A program made the position numbers and the translations under genes. The notes beneath the pieces were generated by a model, which searched no databases, was not told where the DNA came from, and saw only the letters and a list, made by a program, of their open reading frames with translations. This document shows, one piece after another, positions 1 to 5,456 of a DNA stretch of 8,514 nt; within the stretch, counting starts at the first letter, position 1, and each line of letters starts with the position of its first letter. This DNA is from Nitrospirae bacterium GWC2_42_7 (GTDB lineage Bacteria; Nitrospirota; Thermodesulfovibrionia; Thermodesulfovibrionales; UBA6898), in NCBI GenBank assembly GCA_001803645.1, contig MHDW01000195.1, positions 1,627-10,140 of the forward strand. The letters run 5' to 3'.

Positions 1-30
1 AGGCAGGGAGGGGTTGGGTTGAGAGACCGC
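1..30. repeat. G-rich end of a palindromic intergenic repeat (left part outside window)
   Basis: The first 30 bases are G-rich and contain a 13-nt block, GGGAGGGGTTGGG (6-18), that recurs exactly at 729-741 in the same orientation, on the other side of the small nuclease gene. The purine stretch GAGAG (21-25) sits 7 nt before the nuclease start, so the repeat edge may supply its weak ribosome binding site. The left boundary cannot be seen because the window begins inside the element. Confidence 0.55.
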
Positions 31-32
31 AT

Positions 33-413
33 ATGAAAGAAAAGACAGCCAAGTATCTGCCCTACAACAAAACACTAACCGAACTTGCCCGTAAAAATCG
101 CCAGAATCCCAGCAAGGCAGAAATCAGAATCTGGAATGAAATTCTTCGTAGAAGGAAGTTCTCACAGCACAAGTTTCTGCGGCAGAAGCCTATTGCTGGT
201 TATATCGTCGACTTCTACTGTTCCGAACTTTGCCTTGTGATCGAAATTGACGGCGACAGTCATGCCGAAACGTTTGAATACGATATTGAGCGCACGAAAG
301 TTCTGAATGCCCTAGGCCTTACTGTTATAAGATACACCAACAATGAGGTGCTGGAAAATATTGAGGGTGTGTACGAGGACCTCTTGCGTCAGATTCAGGG
401 TGGTCAAGGATAA
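33..413 (+). CDS. DUF559 domain endonuclease (Vsr-like PD-(D/E)XK fold), single-domain
   Basis: This 126-residue protein has the usual size and layout of free-standing DUF559 proteins. An N-terminal PYNKTLTELARKNR segment (10-23) and an SKAEIRIWNEILRRR helix (27-41) lead into the core with FLRQKPIAGYIVDFYC (48-63), LVIEIDGDSH (68-77) and GLTVIRYTNNEVLENIEGV (95-113). D60, E71, D73 and H77 are the likely metal-binding and catalytic positions by analogy with the very-short-patch-repair endonuclease fold. Family knowledge: DUF559 proteins are predicted DNases, and most are uncharacterised. The start ATG has only a weak purine-rich leader (GAGAG, 21-25). There is no adjacent methylase or mismatch-repair gene to suggest a Vsr role. 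The gene is bracketed by members of the same G-rich repeat family, so it may travel with them (inference). The fold assignment is fairly sure, the biological role unknown. Confidence 0.88.
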   Translation: MKEKTAKYLPYNKTLTELARKNRQNPSKAEIRIWNEILRRRKFSQHKFLRQKPIAGYIVDFYCSELCLVIEIDGDSHAETFEYDIERTKVLNALGLTVIRYTNNEVLENIEGVYEDLLRQIQGGQG

Positions 414-466
414 CAAGGGGCTGAGCCTAACCTTTGAGGAAAATATTGACTACCACTATAAATCAC

Positions 467-538
467 GTTGAAAGGCAAAAAATAATACCAATCCCAGATA
501 ACAGCCAACCCCCCTCGTTCCCCCCTTATCAGGGGGGA
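467..538 (+). repeat. 72-bp direct repeat copy 1, ending in a C6/G6 hairpin
   Basis: Hand alignment to 614-685 (constant offset 147, no gaps) gives 65 of 72 identical bases. A 34-nt block, 482-515, is exact. The right part is a strong hairpin: CCCCCCT (520-526), loop TATC, AGGGGGG (531-537). No T-tract follows, so it is not a typical intrinsic terminator for the upstream nuclease, although it would form a stable RNA end. Confidence 0.85.
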
Positions 539-613
539 TCAAACATGTCATATTTTTCATGTTATTTTTGTATGACGGTTTAAATTTATCAGAGAGGATT
601 CAGAACAAATCAA

Positions 614-685
614 GTTGGAAGGCAGAAGATAATACCAATCCCAGATAACAGCCAACCCCCCTTTGTCCCCCCTTGTCAGGGGGGA
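614..685 (+). repeat. 72-bp direct repeat copy 2, ending in a C6/G6 hairpin
   Basis: This is the second copy of the 467-538 unit, with seven substitutions. Its hairpin is CCCCCCT (667-673), loop TGTC, AGGGGGG (678-684). The loop change TATC to TGTC leaves the stem untouched. The other substitutions fall in the A-rich 5' part and in the four bases between the C-runs. Confidence 0.85.
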
Positions 686-706
686 AGTAGGACTGGCAGT
701 ATGACT

Positions 707-762
707 CCTCCCCTGACAAGGGGAGGTGGGGAGGGGTTGGGAGGCCGGTAGTGGGTTGGGAG
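707..762 (+). repeat. Third hairpin and G-rich tail of the palindromic repeat
   Basis: CCTCCCCT (707-714), loop GACA, AGGGGAGG (719-726) forms an 8-bp stem. It is followed by a G-rich tail containing GGGAGGGGTTGGG (729-741), identical to 6-18 on the other side of the nuclease gene. The C-run, short loop, G-run design is the same as in the two preceding units, but the stem sequence is different, so this is a related subtype. Confidence 0.75.
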
Positions 763-838
763 CCCCTTACATTTTCCATCTCTCTGAATCATGTATGCTT
801 TACCTCAGCAGAAGGATAATTTTATACTTAATATAGAG

Positions 839-1000
839 ATGGAAAAAATAATATTACTCAAAAAACATTCATGTCCTGATTGCAGTTTCTGCCAGCAATG
901 CAGCAATACCCGCTGTAATGTATGCAATCAGACTGCATGCGTCAAAGATAAAAGAACCAAAAAAGCAAAAACGCACAAGCCCCTTTTCAGGTCTTTCTGA
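839..1000 (+). CDS. Cysteine-rich small protein (putative zinc/metal-binding), helicase-linked
   Basis: From the ATG at 839 this encodes 53 residues; an in-frame ATG at 791 would add 16. I prefer 839 because the protein then begins with a compact MEKIILLKKH strand directly before the Cys cluster, but neither start has a good Shine-Dalgarno sequence. Seven cysteines follow in the pattern C-x2-C-x2-C-x2-C-x4-C-x2-C-x4-C, beginning with SCPDC. After them comes a basic, lysine-rich tail (KDKRTKKAKTHK). This suggests a metal-binding knuckle, zinc or possibly Fe-S, with a nucleic-acid-friendly tail; that is inference. It ends 6 nt before the helicase start, and the helicase itself lacks a clear ribosome binding site, so translational coupling is plausible. 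I do not recognise a named family. It could be spurious, but the regular Cys spacing and tight linkage argue that it is real. Confidence 0.6.
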   Translation: MEKIILLKKHSCPDCSFCQQCSNTRCNVCNQTACVKDKRTKKAKTHKPLFRSF

Positions 1001-1006
1001 GCCAGT

Positions 1007-3436
1007 ATGGACATAACTGATTTTATCAAGTCTCTTGATGAAGACAGGGAATTCAGGCTTCAGCTTGCCGGAGAAAAGTATGTTCATCCTGTAATGCCTC
1101 AGTACATGAAGCTCGACCTTGATGAACGGCTTGGAAAGTTTTTTGAAAGCAAGGGAATAAGTCTCTTTTACAGCCATCAGGTAAGGACAATAGACCTGAT
1201 ACGTCAGGGAGAGAACGTTGTGCTGATGACTCCTACCGCAAGCGGAAAAACCCTTGTATACAACATTCCTGTTATCGAATCAGTGCTCGAAAACCCTGAT
1301 GCAAGATCGCTGTATATATTTCCGTTAAAAGGGCTTGAGCAGGACCAGCTGAAAAATCTTCAGGAGTTGTCAGCCTCGCTCGGTTTACAGAATACAGGCA
1401 GTGTTTATGATGGTGACACATCATCACAAAAAAGAAAAGAGATCCGCGAGGCTTTGCCGAATGTGATCTTCACAAACCCTGACATGCTTCATCTTGCATT
1501 ATTGCCTTTTCACAGAAAGTGGGAAGATTTCTACAGAAATCTTAAGTATGTTGTTATAGATGAGGTGCATTCATACCGAGGAGTTTTTGGTTCTAATGTT
1601 GCACAGGTCTTCAGGAGGCTCAGGCGCATCTGCGATCATTACGGCGCTGAACCACAGTTCATTGCTGCTTCTGCAACAATAGCAAATCCCGAAAAACTTA
1701 CAGAGGAACTCACAGGACTTCCTTTCAAACTAATTGATGAGAGCGGCGCCCCCTCTGCAGGCAAACTTTTCTTTTTTGTTGATCCTGTTGAAAGCCCTTA
1801 CTCAGAGACAACGAGGATCTTTGTGAAATGCCTTAAGGCAGGAATAAGGACAATAGTCTTTGCAAAATCAAGAAAGACCACGGAACTGATATATTCATGG
1901 GCGCTGAATTATGCGCCTGAGTTTGAAGACAGGATAAGCCCTTATCGCGCAGGTTTTCTGCCAAAGGAAAGGCGTGAGATAGAGAGGAAGCTCTTTAGTG
2001 GTGAGCTCCTCGGTGTTATAACAACAAGCGCGCTCGAGCTTGGCGTTGATATAGGGGGGCTTGACTGCTGCATACTCTGCGGTTATCCGGGTTCTGTTTC
2101 GAGCACATGGCAGAGGTCAGGACGTGTTGGAAGAGAGGATAAGGAATCGCTTGTTGTTTTGGTAGCGATACAGGATGCTCTTGATAAATATTTTATGAGA
2201 CATACTGATGAGTTTTTCGAAAAGAGCCATGAGGCGGCTGTGATAGATCCGATGAACAGAAATATTGTCAGGAAACATCTTGTGTGTGCAGCGGCTGAGT
2301 TGCCAATAAAAAAGGAAGAATTTAATTTTACCTCTGAAAAAGACAAATTACCTAATTCCCCCTTAGAAAAGGGGGCGCAGGGGGTTGTGTTGTCCTTAGA
2401 AAAGAAACAACCCCCTTTATCCCTGCCTACCGGACAGGCAGACCCCTTTATTAAGGGGGAATCGAACCATAAATACGAAAAACTTCTCCGGAGTACCAAA
2501 GGAGAACAAGGGGGAATTTATGATTTCGATAAGCTCAAACCAATTATTAATGAACTAGTATCAGAAGAAATTCTTTTTCCGACAAAAAAAGGAGATGCAT
2601 GGTATCCCAAAAACAGAAGCCCGCACAGGGATGTCGGAATAAGGGCTATAGGAGAACGTTTCATGCTCGTGAATGAATCCAACAGGGCCATAGGCGAGTT
2701 AAGCGGCAGCAGGGTATTCAGAGAGGCGTTTCCCGGAGCAGTTTACCTGCACAGGGGAATGCAGTATCAGATCACTGAACTGGATATAAAAAGAAAGAGG
2801 GCTGTATGCAGGGCTGTGAATCTGCATTATTACACCCAGGTGGTCAGCAGTGAAACAACAGAGATAATCGAGACAACAGAAAAAAGATCCATAAAAGATC
2901 TTGCGATAAATTGGGGCAAAATGAGGATCACGCAGCAGATAACCGGATATGACAGAAAAAGAGGGTATGATAATACAAGGATATCGAGTCATGTCCTGAA
3001 TATGCCTGAACATGTATTTGAAACCGAAGGGCTTTGGATGGTAATAGACAATAAAACAAAGTCAGATATGGAAACAGAAGGCTTTGAACTCAGTGGTACG
3101 ATCCACGCAGCAGAACATGCGTTAATAGCTTCTATTCCGTTGTTTGCATTGTGTGACAGGGGTGATATAGGAGGACTCAGCCATACCTGCTTCCCTGAAT
3201 TCAATCAACCTGCAATTTTTGTTTATGATGGCCACGAAGGCGGGGTAGGGCTCACAAACCGCGCGCTTGAGATCGCTGAAGCATGGTTTGCGGCAACGCT
3301 TAAAATCATTGAAGAATGTCCTTGTTCCAACGGATGTCCCTCCTGTGTTCAGGACCCTCATTGCGGTAATCGCAATGATCCATTGGATAAACAGGGAGCG
3401 AAGTTCTTACTGAAGAAATGTGCGGAGGGTTATTAG
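1007..3436 (+). CDS. DEAH-box SF2 helicase with C-terminal Cys motif (MrfA/Hrq1-like, DUF1998/MZB)
   Basis: This 809-residue ATP-dependent helicase belongs to the MrfA/YprA/Hrq1-type DNA repair group. Motifs in order: LFYSHQ (53-58), Walker A TPTASGKT (75-82, K81), PLKGL (106-110), TNPDM (156-160), Walker B DEVH (185-188), SATI (222-225), YRAGF (313-317), TTSALELGVDIGGLD (339-353) and arginine-finger motif QRSGRVGR (369-376). The middle carries the family-typical WYPKNRSPHRDVGIR and PGAVYLHRGMQYQITELD stretches. The C-terminus has a Cys cluster (C771, C773, C777, C780, C786) like the zinc-binding four-Cys site of this family. Known members unwind DNA 3' to 5' and help repair crosslinks. The protein is longer than its usual roughly 750 residues because about 60 residues near 445-504 look like a translated palindromic repeat (see 2355-2462). 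No MrfB-type exonuclease gene is adjacent. The stop overlaps the convergent AbiEii-like gene by 4 nt. Confidence 0.93.
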   Translation: MDITDFIKSLDEDREFRLQLAGEKYVHPVMPQYMKLDLDERLGKFFESKGISLFYSHQVRTIDLIRQGENVVLMTPTASGKTLVYNIPVIESVLENPDARSLYIFPLKGLEQDQLKNLQELSASLGLQNTGSVYDGDTSSQKRKEIREALPNVIFTNPDMLHLALLPFHRKWEDFYRNLKYVVIDEVHSYRGVFGSNVAQVFRRLRRICDHYGAEPQFIAASATIANPEKLTEELTGLPFKLIDESGAPSAGKLFFFVDPVESPYSETTRIFVKCLKAGIRTIVFAKSRKTTELIYSWALNYAPEFEDRISPYRAGFLPKERREIERKLFSGELLGVITTSALELGVDIGGLDCCILCGYPGSVSSTWQRSGRVGREDKESLVVLVAIQDALDKYFMRHTDEFFEKSHEAAVIDPMNRNIVRKHLVCAAAELPIKKEEFNFTSEKDKLPNSPLEKGAQGVVLSLEKKQPPLSLPTGQADPFIKGESNHKYEKLLRSTKGEQGGIYDFDKLKPIINELVSEEILFPTKKGDAWYPKNRSPHRDVGIRAIGERFMLVNESNRAIGELSGSRVFREAFPGAVYLHRGMQYQITELDIKRKRAVCRAVNLHYYTQVVSSETTEIIETTEKRSIKDLAINWGKMRITQQITGYDRKRGYDNTRISSHVLNMPEHVFETEGLWMVIDNKTKSDMETEGFELSGTIHAAEHALIASIPLFALCDRGDIGGLSHTCFPEFNQPAIFVYDGHEGGVGLTNRALEIAEAWFAATLKIIEECPCSNGCPSCVQDPHCGNRNDPLDKQGAKFLLKKCAEGY
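2355..2462 (+). repeat. Palindromic repeat element inserted in frame within the helicase gene
   Basis: The stretch is a large interrupted inverted repeat. The left arm has TTCCCCCTTAGAAAAGGGGG followed by CGCAGGGGGTTGT. The right arm carries the mirror-image elements, ACAACCCCCTTTATCCC and then CCCCTTTATTAAGGGGGAA. The right arm is interrupted by the nested palindrome at 2421-2441. Read in the helicase frame it encodes residues about 450-486, which are Pro/Gly/Lys-rich, low complexity and unlike the surrounding protein. A further GGAGAACAAGGGGGAATTT at about 2502-2520 may be another decayed arm. The reading frame stays open throughout. Confidence 0.75.
2421..2441 (-). repeat. 21-nt nested palindrome (copy A) within the helicase repeat
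   Basis: This is an imperfect palindrome with CTGCCT and AGGCAG arms around a CCGG core. It is the exact reverse complement of 5541-5561. It splits what would otherwise be the standard run from CCCCCTTTATCCC to CCCCTTTATTAAGGGGG of the host repeat. In the helicase frame it yields part of LPTGQAD (473-479). Confidence 0.8.
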
Positions 3437-4071
3437 TCGCAGATACGGCTAAAAGCTTTCTCAAAATCCGGTGCATGCATTGTGAAAAAAGATTTGATAT
3501 TTTCCCATGATACGCTTTTATCTAACAGCATAGGATCCGGATTTTTCTCTGCATCATCGAAATATGTTATGCCTTTTAAAAGGTGGAAATAATTTACGCT
3601 CTTTCCGAATTTGTTGTATGTGAGTTCAATAATTGTATTAACGCCTAATTTCCTGACACCGTAATACAGGTCATAAAAATCTTTTTTTTGACCTCTGTCT
3701 CCGACTGTGCGCAGTTTCTCAATAATAATATCACGCCAGTCTGCAACCTCAAGGGTGTTGAATTGTATTTTAGGAAATAAAAGTTGACCGTCGTAAAAAA
3801 TAAATGAAGTCTTCACTCCTTCAAGGATACAGTATAGTGTTCCATGTTTTCGCATTTCACCTTCAACAGATATTTTGTGCTGTTTAATTGTTGACGACAG
3901 TTCTTCAGCTAAAAAAACCTGGGCGCTAAAAAAATCAAAGTCAAAAGATCTTCTGTGTCCAATTTGCAATGAAAGTCCTGTTCCGCCTGACAGATAAAAT
4001 GAAAATTCTTTAAGAATATCGAGATTCTTAGTGAGTTGGAGCATATTCTGATCTATAGTTTCAAGATGCAT
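3433..4071 (-). CDS. AbiEii/AbiGii-type nucleotidyltransferase (putative toxin of a TA/Abi pair)
   Basis: This 212-residue protein has the hallmark nucleotidyltransferase motif of the AbiEii (DUF1814) family: FYLSGGTGLSLQIGHRRSFDFDFFS (25-49). G29-G30-T31 and the metal-binding D44-x-D46 pair are intact. Downstream, IIIEKLRTVGDRGQKKDFYDLYYGV (115-139) matches the second conserved block of the family, which ends in a KDFYDLY motif. Family knowledge: AbiEii-like enzymes act as toxins, in characterised relatives by adding nucleotides to tRNA, and are paired with an upstream antitoxin gene. Here the start overlaps the end of the upstream DUF6922-like gene by 11 nt, and no good Shine-Dalgarno sequence precedes it, so translational coupling is likely. 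Its stop TAA overlaps the helicase stop TAG in a convergent arrangement. It could instead be a non-toxic nucleotidyltransferase of the same fold. Confidence 0.87.
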   Translation of the reverse strand: MHLETIDQNMLQLTKNLDILKEFSFYLSGGTGLSLQIGHRRSFDFDFFSAQVFLAEELSSTIKQHKISVEGEMRKHGTLYCILEGVKTSFIFYDGQLLFPKIQFNTLEVADWRDIIIEKLRTVGDRGQKKDFYDLYYGVRKLGVNTIIELTYNKFGKSVNYFHLLKGITYFDDAEKNPDPMLLDKSVSWENIKSFFTMHAPDFEKAFSRICD

Positions 4072-4294
4072 AGCCGGAAACTTTGTAATAAGAGAGTGTT
4101 CTTGGTGAAAGAATTCTGCTTTTTCTGACGGTCTCTTCGATCTTTTCTTTTGCGAAGGTCTTTTTCATCCAGAAAAGGTCATTGATATCGCCAAATTCAA
4201 GTATTCGTTCAATAATGAAATACCAGTCCTTTTCAGCTGAAAGGTTTTCAGTGTCAACATCCCAAAAAAGGCTTTTTTTATAAGGGTTTTTCAT
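4061..4294 (-). CDS. DUF6922-like small protein, putative antitoxin partner of the AbiEii-like gene
   Basis: The 77 residues include SLFWDVDTENLSAEKDWYFIIERILEFGDINDLFWMKK (8-45), the pattern seen in small DUF6922 proteins that commonly sit directly before AbiEii-type nucleotidyltransferases. It continues with an amphipathic helix and RTLSYYKVSG (65-74). The gene overlaps the next one by 11 nt, as expected for a co-translated two-gene cassette. No membrane segment or classical helix-turn-helix is obvious. A strong extended -10 box lies 6 nt before the ATG with no room for a ribosome binding site, suggesting a leaderless transcript. The antitoxin role is inferred from position and family association; it is not demonstrated by motif. 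Confidence 0.78.
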   Translation of the reverse strand: MKNPYKKSLFWDVDTENLSAEKDWYFIIERILEFGDINDLFWMKKTFAKEKIEETVRKSRILSPRTLSYYKVSGYAS

Positions 4295-4309
4295 GTAATT
4301 ATTATATCA
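4295..4309 (-). promoter_or_regulatory. Extended -10 promoter of the AbiEii-like cassette (probably leaderless)
   Basis: On the minus strand TGATATAAT (4309 to 4301) is a perfect extended -10. Only AATTAC separates it from the ATG, so transcription would begin at or next to the start codon. There is no good -35 at 17 bp (GATGTA), which extended -10 promoters tolerate. Confidence 0.55.
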
Positions 4310-4318
4310 CATATGAAT

Positions 4319-4339
4319 AACAATACATCTTAAATTGTT
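4319..4339. promoter_or_regulatory. Candidate operator: AACAAT/ATTGTT inverted repeat over the -35 region
   Basis: AACAAT (4319-4324) and ATTGTT (4334-4339) are perfect 6-bp arms separated by 9 bp. The centre is about 35 bp upstream of the inferred transcription start of the AbiEii-like cassette. This is where an autorepressor of a toxin-antitoxin operon would bind. The AT-rich context makes chance occurrence possible. Confidence 0.3.
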
Positions 4340-4428
4340 GATTTTAAGCAGAGGTGATTGCAGTGCAAAAAAAAGGGGAAATATTATGCTTATGAACAGT
4401 CGTTATAATAGTGAGTCTTGTGTACAAT

Positions 4429-4452
4429 AAAAAAAAAGGACTAAGGGTCCTT
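4429..4452 (-). terminator. Rho-independent terminator overlapping the stop of the epimerase gene
   Basis: Read on the minus strand, AAGGAC, loop CCTTA, GTCCTT forms a 6-bp stem followed directly by a T-tract of nine or more bases. The stop codon TAG lies at the loop/stem junction, so the last codons of the epimerase form the ascending arm. It would insulate the AbiEii-like cassette from epimerase transcription. Confidence 0.7.
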
Positions 4453-5412
4453 CAGCTTATTGGCTAATTTTCTGTTTTCAAGATACCATCTGACAGTCTT
4501 TCTTATGCCTGCTTCGATCGTGGTCTTTGGCTTCCACCCAAGTTTTTCTTTTGATTTATCTATATTGGCCCAGGTTGCAACAACATCCGCAGGATGGCGG
4601 GGAGTATATTTTATAACAGCTTTTTTGCCGAGTTCTTTTTCTATTAAATTAATCACATACATCAGTCCGACAGAATTGTCATTTCCGAAATTGAATATTT
4701 CGTACCCGACATTCCTCAGACAACGAAGTGTCCCATCAGCTATATCGTCTATATATGAAAAATCTCTTTTCTGTTTCCCATCGCCGAAAACAGTTATCGG
4801 GATACCGTTATCTATATTTTTTGTGAATATGAAAATGCTCATGTCAGGTCTTCCGGCAGGGCCATACACAGTGAAATACCTTGGAATGCTCACATCAATT
4901 CCATATAAATAATGGTAGCTGTAACATAATGCTTCAGCACTTTTTTTGGTCGCGGAATATGGAGCAAGCGGATGATCTGTGTTGCTGTTCTCTTTAAAGG
5001 GCATCTTGGTGAACGCGTAAAGGCTTGATGTGGAAGCAAGAACAAACTTGTTTGTCTTGAAATCCTTGCAGCATTCAAGGAGATTTAGTGTGCCTTTGAC
5101 ATTTGTATCAAGATAGACCCAGGGGTCGAGCACTGAGGCCCTGACACCTGCTCTTGCAGCCAGGTTTATAACAGCATCTATTTTGTTTGATGAAAATATC
5201 TTTTTTACTGCCAGGAAATTGGAAATATCAGCCTTGACGAATGAAAAATTGCTATTGTCTTTTAAGATGTTAAGACGCCATTTTTTCAACAATGGATCAT
5301 AGTAGTCATTGATATTGTCTATGCCGATAACATCCTTGTTTTTTCTGAGGAGTTGTTCAGCAACCTTAGAGCCTATAAATCCAGCACATCCTGTAACAAT
5401 TATTGTTTTCAC
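4441..5412 (-). CDS. UDP-glucuronate 4-epimerase-like NAD-dependent sugar-nucleotide epimerase
   Basis: This 323-residue extended short-chain dehydrogenase/reductase probably interconverts UDP-glucuronate and UDP-galacturonate in the cytoplasm for surface polysaccharide synthesis. The Rossmann motif TGCAGFIGS (7-15, GxxGxxG) is followed by IDNINDYYDPLLKKWRL (31-47), the signature start of this subgroup, with D32 at the end of strand 2. NLAARAGVRASVLDP (83-97), the STSS stretch (127-130) and catalytic YSATK (Y152, K156) are present. TVYGPAGRPDM (181-191) and RDFSYIDDIADG (216-227) match the substrate loop and C-terminal domain. The family usually has PWGRPDM and VYG where this has PAGRPDM and LYA, so substrate preference may differ. 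The start is GTG, chosen because AAGGAG lies 4 nt upstream. No other polysaccharide gene is adjacent. Other epimerases of the same family (UDP-glucose or UDP-GlcNAc 4-epimerase) are less likely alternatives. Confidence 0.88.
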   Translation of the reverse strand: MKTIIVTGCAGFIGSKVAEQLLRKNKDVIGIDNINDYYDPLLKKWRLNILKDNSNFSFVKADISNFLAVKKIFSSNKIDAVINLAARAGVRASVLDPWVYLDTNVKGTLNLLECCKDFKTNKFVLASTSSLYAFTKMPFKENSNTDHPLAPYSATKKSAEALCYSYHYLYGIDVSIPRYFTVYGPAGRPDMSIFIFTKNIDNGIPITVFGDGKQKRDFSYIDDIADGTLRCLRNVGYEIFNFGNDNSVGLMYVINLIEKELGKKAVIKYTPRHPADVVATWANIDKSKEKLGWKPKTTIEAGIRKTVRWYLENRKLANKLKDP

Positions 5413-5456
5413 GATTCTCCTTTATAAAATGAAAATATAATGGTAAATATAATAAT

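Larger units (their letters stand above)
414..838. other. Repeat-dense intergenic region between nuclease and helicase operon
   Basis: No convincing gene is seen here. The stretch holds two 72-bp direct repeats (467-538 and 614-685), a third hairpin (707-726) and a G-rich tail (727-762). Between the direct repeats is an AT-rich spacer with a 6-bp inverted repeat, GTCATA (547-552) and TATGAC (571-576). Near the right end, TATACT (823-828) with TTTACC (799-804) at 18-bp spacing is a weak candidate promoter for the small Cys-rich gene and helicase. Confidence 0.6.

Noticed and set aside
518..540. Rho-independent terminator after the DUF559 gene
   Set aside because: The stem is strong but no T-tract follows, and the same hairpin recurs elsewhere, including inside a gene, so it is classed as a repeat.
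467..762. CRISPR array
   Set aside because: There are only two 72-bp repeats plus a divergent hairpin, no regular spacers and no cas genes; the repeat structure is that of dispersed palindromic elements.
869..1177. Open frame on the minus strand, 102 codons
   Set aside because: It lies antisense over the Cys-rich gene and the N-terminus of the helicase, has no recognisable motif, and is best explained as a shadow.
2083..2499. Minus-strand open frame, 138 codons, crossing the repeat in the helicase
   Set aside because: It is antisense to helicase motifs. Its FSKGELG and SPLIKGSA-like peptides are just the palindromic repeat read from the other strand.
2326..2520. Frameshift or pseudogene in the helicase
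   Set aside because: The frame is open from motif VI through the C-terminal Cys cluster, and family signatures resume in the same frame after the repeat, so the gene appears intact.
1007..4294. DISARM-like or other multi-gene phage defence system built on the DUF1998-type helicase
   Set aside because: DISARM needs a separate DrmB, a DrmC nuclease and a methyltransferase. None is present, and the AbiEii-like cassette is convergent, so it is not in the same operon.
4460..4912. Plus-strand open frame, 150 codons
   Set aside because: It is antisense to the well-supported epimerase, with no motif of its own.
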